A stretch of DNA of 52,208 bases from Acidobacteriota bacterium (GTDB lineage: Bacteria; Acidobacteriota; Vicinamibacteria; Vicinamibacterales; UBA2999): NCBI GenBank assembly GCA_947465645.1, contig CANIBQ010000031.1, forward strand, positions 1-52,208. The letters run 5' to 3'. A program made the translations under genes and the position numbers. Below, piece by piece: positions 24,072 to 35,184 of the stretch (position 1 is its first letter; each line of letters begins with the position of its first letter). The notes under the pieces were generated by a model that saw only the letters and a program-made list of their open reading frames with translations, was not told the origin of the DNA and searched no databases.

Positions 24072-24143
24072 TGTACGTAGTGTCCGCCTTCAGGCGGACC
24101 GCGTCAGTCCGGCTATAGCCGGGCACTTCGTACCGATTAAAAA
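24072..24143. repeat. Compound palindrome, GTACGTAGTGTCCG family, copy 2
   Basis: Outer arms GTACGTAGTGTCCG (24072-24085) and CGGGCACTTCGTAC (about 24130-24143) are imperfect complements. Inside are two smaller hairpins, GTCCGCCTTCAGGCGGAC and CCGGCTATAGCCGG. The outer arm is shared with 15284-15271 read on the other strand. Confidence 0.75.
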
Positions 24144-24178
24144 CGTTCTAGCTACCCGCAACCCAGCCCGCCACCTCG

Positions 24179-24967
24179 CTACCGACTTACCCGTCGATAA
24201 TCGAACCAATCGACGGAGTAATCCACGTTGAGCTTCCTGAACAGCAACGCTCGTCCCTGGCCCTGGAAGCGCATCGAGACCGGCAGCCAGAGCCCCGGCT
24301 CGACCTGCTGCCGCGTCAGCGAGACGCGCGTGCCCGCGCCGAGGCGCGCGATCAGACCGAGGCCGTAGCTGATGGCGTCGGTCGCCGTCGCCTCGGCCTT
24401 GACGATCTCGCCGGCATCCTCGTCCACCCACATCGTTCCTTTGAAGTGTCGGGCCAGCCGGCCCTCCCGCGTCTGCGGCTGAGCGTCGGGGCGCGGCGTG
24501 AAGGTGACGACGACGAGGCGGCGGCGGTCGACGAGCTCGCGGCTCACCACCTTGAACTCGAGCACGTTGATCGCATCGTCGAGGGACCTCCGCTCTGGCC
24601 GCCGCATGCTGCGCGCCCGCGGCTCGAACCGTTCCGCCGGCTCGGTGACCGGCTTGCCGTCACGCTCGAGACGGCGGCGCATGAACGCCGCGCCGCCTTC
24701 AATCGGCACGAACTCGGTGACGCGCGCGGGCCCCGTGCCAAGGCGTCCGAATGGATTGGCGCGAAGCTCGGTGCGCCGCTCCGTGTACGCAAAGTGCCGC
24801 TGCTCGCGCTGCGCCTTCGCGAGATTGTCCCGGGTGATCATGAAGAGCGCGCGCTGATCTGGAAGCGGCCCCTCGACTCCGGTCGGGACGGGCCGTGCGT
24901 CCTGGGCAAGCAGACTGCCGCCGAGCACGAGCACTCCGACGAGCGGCGCGAGCACGCAGATCGTCAT
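24179..24967 (-). CDS. Secreted hypothetical protein, LolA/outer-membrane-sorting-like C-terminus
   Basis: A 262-residue protein; the ATG at 24967 overlaps the stop of the aminotransferase gene (ATGA) and starts a signal peptide (V-L-A-P-L-V-G-V-L-V-L-G-G-S-L-L-A-Q). The C-terminal half (F-K-G-T-M-W-V-D-E-D-A-G-E-I-V-K-A-E, then V-E-P-G-L-W-L-P-V-S-M-R-F) has the alternating strands of lipoprotein-carrier-like half-barrels. That fold call is tentative and no catalytic residues are seen. Translational coupling suggests co-expression with the aminotransferase, but no metabolic link is evident. Confidence 0.65.
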   Translation of the reverse strand: MTICVLAPLVGVLVLGGSLLAQDARPVPTGVEGPLPDQRALFMITRDNLAKAQREQRHFAYTERRTELRANPFGRLGTGPARVTEFVPIEGGAAFMRRRLERDGKPVTEPAERFEPRARSMRRPERRSLDDAINVLEFKVVSRELVDRRRLVVVTFTPRPDAQPQTREGRLARHFKGTMWVDEDAGEIVKAEATATDAISYGLGLIARLGAGTRVSLTRQQVEPGLWLPVSMRFQGQGRALLFRKLNVDYSVDWFDYRRVSR

Positions 24968-26118
24968 ACCCTCTGCAGCCGCTCGGCCGCCCTTTCGAGG
25001 GTGGAGTCGCGCTTGGCAAAGCAGAAGCGGAGCACCGGGCCAGGGTCGACGCCCGCGAGGAAGGGGCTGATGGGAATCGCGGCCACGCCGTGTTCCTTGA
25101 TCAGCCGCAGCGCGAAATCGCTGTCGCGCTCGTGACTGATCGCCGAGTAGTCGACCATCTGGAAGTAGGTGCCGCGGCAGGCGAGCGGACGAAACCGCGA
25201 GCCCTCGATCAGCCCGAGGAATCGATCGCGCTTGGCCTGGTAGAACCCCGCCAGCTCGGAGCATTCCGGATCCCGGCTCACGAACTCCGCGTATGCGCGC
25301 TGGATCGCACCGTTGACCGCAAAGGTGACCCACTGGTGCACCCGCGCGATCTCGGCGCTCAGCGCCTTCGGGGCGGCGCAGTAGCCGACCTTCCAGCCGG
25401 TGGCGTGGTACGTCTTGCCGAACGAGCTGATCACGACCGCGCGCTCGGCGATCTCGGGATAGCGTGCGAGGCTCTCGTGGCGCGCGCCGTCGAACACCAT
25501 GTGCTCGTACACCTCGTCGGCGACAACCAGGGCATCGGTGCTCTGCAGCACGCGACCCAGCTCGCTGATGTCGTCGCGGTCGAGCACCGTGCCCGTCGGG
25601 TTGTGCGGCGTGTTCAGCAGGATCACGCGCGTGCGGGGTGTCATCGCCTTCCGCACCTCGTCCCAGTCGATTCGGTAGTCGGGGCCGCGCAGCGTGACGT
25701 AGGTCGGGATGCCGCCGCTCAACTGCACCGCCGGCGCATAGGAATCGTACGCGGGCTGGAACAGCAGCACCTCGTCACCGCGATGGACGAGCGCGGTCAG
25801 CGTCGCGAACAGCCCTTCGGTGGCCCCGGAGGTGACGGTGATCTCGTCGACCGGGTCGTAGCGGCGGCCATAGAGCCGCTCGATCTTGCGCGACAGTGCC
25901 TCGCGCAGCGCGAACACTCCCGCCATCGGCGCGTACTGGTTGTGACCCTCGCGCATGAAGCGCGCAACCGTCTCGACGAGCTCGGGCGAGGTGTCGAAGT
26001 CGGGAAAGCCCTGCGAGAGGTTGATCGCGCCGTGCTCCTCTGCCAGGCGCGACATCACCGTGAAGATGCTCACGCCGCTCGAAGGGAGCTTCGACTGAAT
26101 CGCCCGGATGCCAGCCAC
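24964..26118 (-). CDS. PLP-dependent class I aminotransferase
   Basis: A 384-residue fold-type I enzyme. S-Q-G-F-P-D-F, T-S-G-A-T-E-G, L-L-N-T-P-H-N-P-T-G, A-D-E-V-Y-E-H and S-S-F-G-K235-T-Y-H-A-T-G-W-K contain the PLP-binding residues, with K235 as Schiff-base lysine and the final R-F-C-F-A as substrate Arg motif. The wording is closest to the methionine/kynurenine/glutamine aminotransferase group (YbdL type). It could close a methionine salvage route or act on aromatic amino acids; specificity cannot be read. It overlaps the downstream secreted protein by 4 bp. Confidence 0.9.
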   Translation of the reverse strand: MAGIRAIQSKLPSSGVSIFTVMSRLAEEHGAINLSQGFPDFDTSPELVETVARFMREGHNQYAPMAGVFALREALSRKIERLYGRRYDPVDEITVTSGATEGLFATLTALVHRGDEVLLFQPAYDSYAPAVQLSGGIPTYVTLRGPDYRIDWDEVRKAMTPRTRVILLNTPHNPTGTVLDRDDISELGRVLQSTDALVVADEVYEHMVFDGARHESLARYPEIAERAVVISSFGKTYHATGWKVGYCAAPKALSAEIARVHQWVTFAVNGAIQRAYAEFVSRDPECSELAGFYQAKRDRFLGLIEGSRFRPLACRGTYFQMVDYSAISHERDSDFALRLIKEHGVAAIPISPFLAGVDPGPVLRFCFAKRDSTLERAAERLQRV

Positions 26119-26164
26119 GTGTCCCTATGATATGCAAACGCGCCAGGACGATTGCGTGTCGTCG

Positions 26165-26191
26165 TGGCGCGGACCTTGTCAGGTCCGCGAA
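26165..26191. repeat. Palindromic repeat, CGCGGACC family, variant copy
   Basis: GCGCGGACCT and AGGTCCGCG flank a short TGTC loop. In inverted orientation it is a diverged copy of the elements at 14553 and 52069. The stop codon of the small gene at 26179-26433 lies inside, so its last residues (D-S-R-T) are repeat-encoded. Confidence 0.8.
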
Positions 26192-26433
26192 TCCAGCCAT
26201 TGAAACGGCTTCAACGAAACGAGCGGGTACTTGCGGCGCAGCGCGATGACGCGATCGCTGTAGCCTTCCTTTGGAATCTCGCGGCGCACGAGGCGGTCGC
26301 GCAGCCGGCGCAGCTCGTGCCGGTAGAGATCGCTGACGAACTCATGAACGAGCTCGGGGGCGGTGGCTGGCCGGGGCTGCACGCCGTGCGACCAGAGCTG
26401 GTCGAGTACGTCCCGGCGGTAGCGGTAGGTCAT
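26179..26433 (-). CDS. Small conserved-type hypothetical protein
   Basis: An 84-residue basic protein from the ATG at 26433, which overlaps the upstream stop by 4 bp (ATGA). It reads M-T-Y-R-Y-R-R-D-V-L-D-Q-L-W, P-E-L-V-H-E-F-V-S-D-L-Y-R-H-E-L-R-R-L-R-D-R-L and I-A-L-R-R-K-Y-P-L-V-S-L. Helical and Arg-rich; no domain recognised. Translational coupling and normal codon use support a real gene. Confidence 0.7.
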   Translation of the reverse strand: MTYRYRRDVLDQLWSHGVQPRPATAPELVHEFVSDLYRHELRRLRDRLVRREIPKEGYSDRVIALRRKYPLVSLKPFQWLDSRT

Positions 26434-27014
26434 CGCCGTCCGGATGCACGGGCGAGCCCCGCGACGACCCGCGGCGTCTGGCCGACCTGGCTCGCGGCCC
26501 TGGTGAACGCGGCGTGTGCGTCCTCGTAGCGGTGCACCTGGAGCCACAGCTCGCCGCTGATCTCGGCCGCGCTCAGCACCGGAGCCGCGGGCTGGCCGGT
26601 CGCCCGCAGCAGGCCGTCCATCCGCTCGGCATGCGCGAGGTACAGCGCCATCTCGTCGCGCTCGCTCTGCGCCGCCGCGGCGGCAGCGCGCAGCATCAGC
26701 CGCGCGATCTCCGCCGGTCCTGGCCTGCCCTGCCCCAATTGCTCGAGCGATGCGATGCCTTCGTGCACGGAGACCAGCGACTCGGGGGGCGCGCCCTGGC
26801 GGAACGCGTCCCTCGCGTCGATCAGGCCTCGCAGGTACAGCGCGCCGACTTCGGCGTCGGCGCATCCCCGGCTCGCGGCCTCGCGCAGCGCGTCGGCGGA
26901 CGCGGACAGGTCGGGTTCCTGCGCCCGCGCGGCAGCCGTCCACACGAGCTGGCGCGCGTCTGGCGGACACGGCGTCTGCGCGGCGATCAGCACGAGCATG
27001 AGGCCGACCATCAC
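26430..27014 (-). CDS. Secreted helical-repeat hypothetical protein
   Basis: A 194-residue protein with a short N-terminal hydrophobic stretch (M-M-V-G-L-M-L-V-L-I-A-A-Q) and then repeated helices (A-D-A-L-R-E-A-A-S-R-G-C-A-D-A, A-R-L-M-L-R-A-A-A-A-A-A-Q, Y-E-D-A-H-A-A-F-T-R-A-A) of TPR/Sel1-like spacing. The two cysteines (in T-P-C-P-P and R-G-C-A-D) could form a disulfide. Probably periplasmic. Coupled to the small gene that follows. Function unknown. Confidence 0.65.
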   Translation of the reverse strand: MMVGLMLVLIAAQTPCPPDARQLVWTAAARAQEPDLSASADALREAASRGCADAEVGALYLRGLIDARDAFRQGAPPESLVSVHEGIASLEQLGQGRPGPAEIARLMLRAAAAAAQSERDEMALYLAHAERMDGLLRATGQPAAPVLSAAEISGELWLQVHRYEDAHAAFTRAASQVGQTPRVVAGLARASGRR

Positions 27015-27077
27015 CAGAGTCTACTGGAGTGTCTCTTCCGAATCATGACCGCGCTCGGGAGTGGTTGTGAGTAGTAC

Positions 27078-28566
<1,489 letters not shown>

Positions 28567-28567
28567 A

Positions 28568-30070
<1,503 letters not shown>

Positions 30071-30085
30071 TGCATTGCTCCTGTC

Positions 30086-30107
30086 AGACGGGCCTGAAGG
30101 TCCGTCT
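30086..30107. repeat. Palindrome in the ahcY leader
   Basis: AGACGGGCCT (30086-30095) and AGGTCCGTCT (30098-30107) pair with one mismatch across a GA loop. The core matches the CCTGAAGG palindromes in gluQ and at 24085. It is about 15 nt upstream of the ahcY start. I see no SAH-riboswitch consensus. Confidence 0.7.
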
Positions 30108-30143
30108 CTACGTTAGTGATTGTGAAGCGTATGACTCGGTGTC

Positions 30144-31091
30144 TCAGTGCCTCGGTGTGTCGTGTCGCCTCGCAACCGCGGCGAAGAGCACAGGGCCCTT
30201 CGCATCGGGATCGACTGGCAACGACCTGACGCGAATATCGTCGAATCCCGCCGCCGTCAGATACCGCGAGATTTGTCTTTCGGAAAACCCGAGCCACACG
30301 TGGCCCATCTGCTGCTGATACTCCACGCGGTCGTGCGGCTGCATGTCGACGATGAGCAGCCGGCCGCCTGGCTTGAGCACACGCGCGACTTCGTTCAGTG
30401 CACGCGATGGATCCGGCGAGTAGTGCAGCACCAGCGACATCATCGCGGCGTCGAGCTCCGCTGCCTCGAGCGGCAGCGCCTCCAGCTCGCCTTTTCGGAG
30501 ATCGACGTTCGCGACGCCGCCAAGGCGGGTGCGCGCGGCGTCGAGCATCTCCAATGAGCTATCAACGGCGATCACGCGGCGCACGTGCGGCGCGACCGTC
30601 TCGGTGAGCTGCCCCGTGCCGCATCCCAAGTCGCCGACGACGAGCGTCGGATCGATCAGGCCGAGCACGGCCCACAGGTAAAACGAGTCGCCAAACAGAT
30701 CGCCGCGCAGGTGGTCCCACCCGCCGGCGGCCGTCGCGAAGAACTCTTCTGATTTCGCGCGGCGGCGGGCGACGACGCCGCGGAGCCGCTGCTCGTCGTG
30801 TTCGGCCGCATGCGTCGCGGCCACCTGTTCGCGGATGAGGGGCCACAGCCGGCTGGCCGCGGCGTCCAGGTCGTCGAGCGGCATGCTGTAGAACCGGCTG
30901 GTGCCGTCGCGCCGCGACGTCACCCAGTCGTCGTCCGCGAGGGTCTTGAGATGGCGACTGACGCTCGACTGCGGCATCTGCAGGACCGCGCAGAGCTCCG
31001 TCACCGTGAGCTCGTGCTTCTCGAGAAGCAGGAGCATCCGGCAACGCGTAGGGTCCGCCAGAGCGGACATATGTTCGAGAATCGCAACCAT
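30144..31091 (-). CDS. ArsR-family regulator fused to a SAM-dependent methyltransferase
   Basis: A 315-residue fusion. Residues 1-95 are an ArsR winged helix (M-S-A-L-A-D-P-T-R-C-R-M-L, S-S-V-S-R-H-L-K-T-L, V-T-S-R-R-D-G-T-S-R-F-Y). Residues about 140-300 are a class I methyltransferase with G-D-L-G-C-G-T-G-Q-L-T (motif I), I-A-V-D-S-S-L and G-G-R-L-L-I-V-D-M. No metal-binding Cys pair of SmtB type is seen in the winged helix. With ahcY 73 bp downstream on the same strand, the SAM-binding domain may sense SAM or SAH and control the cycle; this is inferred. The palindrome at 31089 overlaps its start codon. Confidence 0.88.
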   Translation of the reverse strand: MVAILEHMSALADPTRCRMLLLLEKHELTVTELCAVLQMPQSSVSRHLKTLADDDWVTSRRDGTSRFYSMPLDDLDAAASRLWPLIREQVAATHAAEHDEQRLRGVVARRRAKSEEFFATAAGGWDHLRGDLFGDSFYLWAVLGLIDPTLVVGDLGCGTGQLTETVAPHVRRVIAVDSSLEMLDAARTRLGGVANVDLRKGELEALPLEAAELDAAMMSLVLHYSPDPSRALNEVARVLKPGGRLLIVDMQPHDRVEYQQQMGHVWLGFSERQISRYLTAAGFDDIRVRSLPVDPDAKGPVLFAAVARRHDTPRH

Positions 31092-31106
31092 CCGTAAATC
31101 CGGATG
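31089..31106. promoter_or_regulatory. Inverted-repeat operator candidate over the ArsR-methyltransferase start
   Basis: CATCCG (31089-31094), six-base spacer TAAATC, CGGATG (31101-31106). The left arm contains the start codon on the minus strand. ArsR-type dimers commonly bind 6-N6-6 style palindromes; autorepression is inferred. Confidence 0.45.
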
Positions 31107-31157
31107 GAATGTTACATGTTGGTACGCAGATTCGTCAACCCTTGAGTGTCCTCTTCA

Positions 31158-31226
31158 ATGGGGTCTGACCCCATCGACGGGTCGTTTGGGGGTCAGACCC
31201 CTCAAACCCCTCAAACCCCTCAAACC
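31158..31226. repeat. GGGGTC/GACCCC palindrome pair plus 9-bp tandem repeat
   Basis: ATGGGGTCTGACCCCAT (31158-31174) is a perfect palindrome. An imperfect second one (GTTTGGGGGTC, A, GACCCCTCAAAC) covers 31184-31207. Three CCCCTCAAA-type 9-mers then run to the stop codon of the DUF5916 gene at 31227. This is a REP-like unit between the ArsR fusion and the DUF5916 gene. Confidence 0.8.
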
Positions 31227-33797
31227 TCAACGGGGGGAGAACCAGTAGGTGGCCTTCACGGCGAAGAAGTTATCGCCGCTGGCCCCAAACGAGCGGAACA
31301 TGTCCCTCAGGCCGACCCGGCTGCGCAGCAACTGCTCGCTCTCGCGATCCTGCTGCCACACCAGATACAGCGTGCTGCCGGCACGCCATTCCCAGCGGAG
31401 CACCAGGTTGCTGCGGAACGACTGGACGTTGAAGTCCCGGTCCTGCAGCGCCGGCACCGTGGCCGGATCGACGTTCAGGAGCAGCCGCGTCTGCGCGGCG
31501 GCCAGCTCGCCGAACCGCGCGTAGCTGCCGCTCGCGGCAAACGGCTCGCCGTAGAAGTCGAGCGTCAAATCCGGCTTGAACGTGTAATTGAGCCGGATCT
31601 CGGTCGCGAAGGTGGAGCGATCGATGTTGCCGAAGAGATAGCGGCTGCCGAAGGTCGCAGGTCCCCCACCGCGCAGCGTCGTCACGTACTGCTGCGTGTT
31701 GACCTCGCGCGCGTAGCTCGGCCCGATCGAGAGCTGCCACTGGGGGCCCGGCCGCATCGTGATGCTGGGCTCGACCGAGAACTCGAGCCCGCCATTTTCG
31801 TCCCGGCCGTACTCCGCGTCCACACCGACCCCGGTCTGCGACGATTCGCTGTTCTCGAACTCGAACTCGAAGCCCCAGCCGCGCGGCGTCTGCATCAGCG
31901 GGCCGCCGCGCGTCAGGCGCATGTCCAGCGAGCGCCGGTCGACCCACCATCGGCCGGACGTCTCCCAGAAATTCGGGAACGTCAGGTTCCACCGGCCGCT
32001 CAACGTGCCTTGCTGGCGCTGCCCGCCGAAGTTCCATTCGTCGTCGAAGCCGGCGGAGATCGAATACCGGCGCCACCAGCGACCCGGCGCCGTCTCGCGG
32101 TATCGAAGCTGCCCGCCCAGCTCCACGGCGTCGCCTCCCGACAGGCGGCCGATGTCATTGGTCTCGAACTCGGGCGTCATGACGCCAGTGGACACTTCCC
32201 ACGTCCAGTGACGGCCGTTCCGCCGCTCCAGGCTCAGGTTCCCCTGCGCCCCCGACATCGTCGTCCGCAGCGGGTCGTACTCGACGTAGTCTGCGTCCGG
32301 ACGGTGCAGGTAGCGCGCGCTCGCCCGCTGCAGCCGATCGAGCGCGCCCGGCTCCCCGCCGACCCGCGTCACGCCCAGGTCCCACTGCAGCTCATAGTCG
32401 CCGTCGAACAGGCGCATGACGGAATCGGCGCTCGCGCTGAACGCGTTGCGGGTGAGCAGCCGCGCCAGCGGATCGCCCGCGTCGAAATTGCGGTGAACGC
32501 CCGTCGTCATGAACGCGATGGTCGATCCCGGCGGCCCGAACTCCTGCTGGACACGCGCCACGCCGTAGGTCGTCGTCGGTGCCACGCGCGTGCGGCCGAA
32601 GAGCTGCGGAGCCGTGAAGGTGCGCGCCCACTCGTTTTGCGTGACCGCGCCAAGGATGCCGATGGAGGTACGCGAGGCCATCCGGCCGGTGAGCTTGCCA
32701 GCGCCGAGAATCGTCGTCGTGCGCGGCACGTCCGCAAAGTCGCCGGCGGTGCGGCCCGGCGGTGCGGCGCCGATGCGCCGCGAGTAGAAGTAGTTGTTCA
32801 CGGGGCCCGTCAACAGCTCGGCGCCCTCCTGGAAGAACGGACGACGCTCGTCGAAAAAGGTCTCGAATGCGGAGAGGTTCACCTCGGCGGGATCGGCTTC
32901 CACCTGACCGAAATCGGGGTCCACGGTGGCTTCGAGCGTCAGGCTCGAGCCGATGCCGACCTTGGCATCGAGGCCGACGCGGCCATCCAGATTCGCCCCG
33001 CCGGAGAACGGATCCGCGAGGTCGCGATCGCCGACGAGGTGCGATCCCCCAGCCAGGTACGGCATCAGTTCGAGGCGTCGGCTCGGCCTGATGCCGCTGA
33101 TGCCGTGGAGATCGCCGAATCGCGACGCCCATCCCTCCTCGGTGCGGAGAATCAGCGCCCAGTACACCTCTTCGTTCCGCGTCGGTATGTAGCGCTGGAT
33201 GTTGAGGCCCCAGACCTGCGCGTCGAGCTCGCTGAATCGCAGCTGCGAGAACGGAATCCAGAGTTCCGCCGTCCACCCCGACTCGTCGACGGACGTGCGC
33301 GCCTGCCACACCGGGTCGTAGCCGGGTTCGACGGGGAATGTGTCGTCGCGCGAGTAGTACTGGTCGAGCCTGACCCCTGCGGCGGTGACGCCGAACTGCG
33401 ACGCGGTGCGGCGATCCAGGTAGGTGTCCAGGGAGACCCGGAGGTGCTCCGCCTGGTCGCCTTCGTCGCGCCGCCCGAGCGGCGCCTGGATCGCCGCCGA
33501 CGACTGCATCCGCGCGCCGATGTAGAGCGCGGAGCCGTCGTAGGCGATCCGCACCTCCATCGGATCGGTCGCGGGCGCACCTTCGTCCGGCTCGCGCTGC
33601 AGGAAATCGGTGATCGGCCCGACGTCGCGCCAGGCCGCGTCGTCCAGCCGCCCGTCAACGCGGATGGAGCCATCCGGGACGCGGACCGCCTGCGCCTGCT
33701 TCCGGCCGCTGCCGCCGCCCGTCTGCGCGGCAGCGGAAAGGGCAGCCAGGAGAGCCATACACGTGAATACGAGGGCACGAACGGATCTAAAAGCCAT
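31227..33797 (-). CDS. DUF5916 outer-membrane protein 1
   Basis: An 856-residue protein with signal peptide (F-T-C-M-A-L-L-A-A-L-S-A-A-A-Q). Residues about 40-200 are a CBM9-like domain starting V-D-G-R-L-D-D-A-A-W. The remainder is a DUF5916 barrel-like region, with F-F-D-E-R-R-P-F-F-Q-E-G and long alternating hydrophobic strands. Presumably the N-terminal sandwich is periplasmic and the C-terminus spans the outer membrane. Family function is not established; sugar binding is inferred from the CBM9-like fold only. No ribosome site precedes the ATG, and Met14 would still leave a signal peptide. Divergent from the secreted protein at 33839. Confidence 0.85.
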   Translation of the reverse strand: MAFRSVRALVFTCMALLAALSAAAQTGGGSGRKQAQAVRVPDGSIRVDGRLDDAAWRDVGPITDFLQREPDEGAPATDPMEVRIAYDGSALYIGARMQSSAAIQAPLGRRDEGDQAEHLRVSLDTYLDRRTASQFGVTAAGVRLDQYYSRDDTFPVEPGYDPVWQARTSVDESGWTAELWIPFSQLRFSELDAQVWGLNIQRYIPTRNEEVYWALILRTEEGWASRFGDLHGISGIRPSRRLELMPYLAGGSHLVGDRDLADPFSGGANLDGRVGLDAKVGIGSSLTLEATVDPDFGQVEADPAEVNLSAFETFFDERRPFFQEGAELLTGPVNNYFYSRRIGAAPPGRTAGDFADVPRTTTILGAGKLTGRMASRTSIGILGAVTQNEWARTFTAPQLFGRTRVAPTTTYGVARVQQEFGPPGSTIAFMTTGVHRNFDAGDPLARLLTRNAFSASADSVMRLFDGDYELQWDLGVTRVGGEPGALDRLQRASARYLHRPDADYVEYDPLRTTMSGAQGNLSLERRNGRHWTWEVSTGVMTPEFETNDIGRLSGGDAVELGGQLRYRETAPGRWWRRYSISAGFDDEWNFGGQRQQGTLSGRWNLTFPNFWETSGRWWVDRRSLDMRLTRGGPLMQTPRGWGFEFEFENSESSQTGVGVDAEYGRDENGGLEFSVEPSITMRPGPQWQLSIGPSYAREVNTQQYVTTLRGGGPATFGSRYLFGNIDRSTFATEIRLNYTFKPDLTLDFYGEPFAASGSYARFGELAAAQTRLLLNVDPATVPALQDRDFNVQSFRSNLVLRWEWRAGSTLYLVWQQDRESEQLLRSRVGLRDMFRSFGASGDNFFAVKATYWFSPR

Positions 33798-33838
33798 AAA
33801 GGAATACGACAGCGTACTGGAGCGTACATGAAGGCGAC

Positions 33839-34531
33839 ATGAAGTGCGGCGGGACGCATTACCATCTACGCACCGTGCCCACCATTTCGTTTACCGTGGC
33901 GGCGATCCTCGTCTTCGCACTGACCGCTGGCTCGGCGCAGGAAGCGGTCCGGTCCTTCGATCAGGACCCGCTCGGCGCGGTCCCGCCCGGATTCTCCTTC
34001 GCCGTGGCGCGGCTTCCAGCAGCGCCTGGCCGTTGGCACGTGCGTGCCGACAACGGCAACCGGTTTCTCGCGCACACCCCGGACGCCGCTGCGGGCGAGG
34101 GGTTCGCGATCGCGCTGGTGGAGGGCGCCGCGGCCGGTGACGTCCGCCTGTCCGCGCGCGTCCGGCTGGAAGACGGCGTGCGCACGGGCGGACTCGTCTG
34201 GCGCTACAACGGGCCGGACAATTTCTACGCGGTCGCCCTCGATCTCGACGCGCAGGCGATCGCACTCTATCGGATCAGCCGCGGCAATCGCATCAGGCTC
34301 GAATTCGAGGACGATCTCGAGCTGGATCGCTCGGCCTGGCACACCGTACGCGTCGAGCACGTCGAGGGGCGCATCCGCGTCACCCTCGGCGGGATTGGCG
34401 TGATGCGCGCCAGGGCAGGCGACACCGACTCAGCCGAGGGTCGCGCGGGTGTGTGGTCGGCGGGCAACGCCGCCACGGCCTTCGACGACGTGAGCGTCGG
34501 ACCGGCGGAGCGGGACCGGGATCGTCGATGA
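33839..34531 (+). CDS. Secreted concanavalin-like (DUF1080-type) domain protein
   Basis: A 230-residue protein; a signal peptide (S-F-T-V-A-A-I-L-V-F-A-L-T-A-G-S-A-Q) is followed by a single beta-sandwich (G-R-W-H-V-R-A-D, V-R-L-S-A-R-V-R-L-E, G-L-V-W-R-Y-N-G-P-D-N-F-Y-A-V, R-V-E-H-V-E-G-R-I-R-V). This is the layout of DUF1080/3-keto-disaccharide hydrolase-like domains that hold glycans, but no catalytic residues were identified. Start at 33839 has GAAGG upstream; a GTG at 33875 is an alternative. Its stop overlaps the next start (ATGA), so it is coupled to the two-component pair. Confidence 0.7.
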   Translation: MKCGGTHYHLRTVPTISFTVAAILVFALTAGSAQEAVRSFDQDPLGAVPPGFSFAVARLPAAPGRWHVRADNGNRFLAHTPDAAAGEGFAIALVEGAAAGDVRLSARVRLEDGVRTGGLVWRYNGPDNFYAVALDLDAQAIALYRISRGNRIRLEFEDDLELDRSAWHTVRVEHVEGRIRVTLGGIGVMRARAGDTDSAEGRAGVWSAGNAATAFDDVSVGPAERDRDRR

Positions 34532-35184
34532 GGCTGCTGCTCGTCGAGGACGAGCGCGACCTCGCGCGCGCCGTCGCGCGCTCGCTGGAAGAAGCCGGCT
34601 TCGCCGTGGACGTTTCCGCCGACGGCGAAGATGCCCTTCATTGCATCGGCGAAATCCAGTACGACGCCGTGGTCCTCGACATCATGCTGCCGCGGCTCGA
34701 CGGCTGGACGGTGCTCGAGGAGGCGCGCCGCGCCGACATCCGCACCCCCATCCTGCTGCTCACCGCGCGCGACGACGTGTCCGACCGCGTGCGCGGGCTG
34801 AATCTCGGCGCCGACGACTATCTGGTGAAGCCGTTCGCGATCGCCGAGCTGATCGCGCGTACCCACGCCATCATCCGGCGCGCCTATGGCGCGGCGGCGC
34901 AGCGGCTGACCCTTGGCAACCTGGACATCGACTTCGCCGCGCGCGACGTGCGACGCGATGGAGAGCCGGTCGAGCTCACCGCGCGCGAATTCGCCATCCT
35001 CGAGCTCCTCACGCGCTCGCGGGGTTCGGTCGTCGGCAGGACGACGATCTACGACCACATCTATGACGACGAGACCGACGTCGTCTCGAACGCGATTGAC
35101 GTGCACATCGCGGCGCTCCGGCGGAAGCTGGGCGCCGACCTGATTCGCACGCGGCGGGGCGAAGGGTACGTCATTGATACCTAG
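34528..35184 (+). CDS. OmpR-family response regulator (QseB/CusR-like)
   Basis: A 218-residue regulator. Receiver residues E7-D8-E9, phosphoacceptor D51 in V-V-L-D-I-M-L-P, Thr in L-L-T-A-R and Lys in V-K-P-F are intact. The effector winged helix has L-T-A-R-E-F-A-I-L-E-L-L and A-I-D-V-H-I-A-A-L-R-R-K-L. The ATG at 34528 is preferred over an upstream frame extension. The kinase gene overlaps its 3' end by 11 bp. It differs in wording from the tandem pair at 2187/3249, so it is a separate system. Confidence 0.93.
   Translation: MRLLLVEDERDLARAVARSLEEAGFAVDVSADGEDALHCIGEIQYDAVVLDIMLPRLDGWTVLEEARRADIRTPILLLTARDDVSDRVRGLNLGADDYLVKPFAIAELIARTHAIIRRAYGAAAQRLTLGNLDIDFAARDVRRDGEPVELTAREFAILELLTRSRGSVVGRTTIYDHIYDDETDVVSNAIDVHIAALRRKLGADLIRTRRGEGYVIDT

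Noticed and set aside
30071..30143. SAH riboswitch in the ahcY leader
   Set aside because: The 73-bp gap holds only a simple palindrome of a family found elsewhere; the conserved riboswitch core was not recognised.
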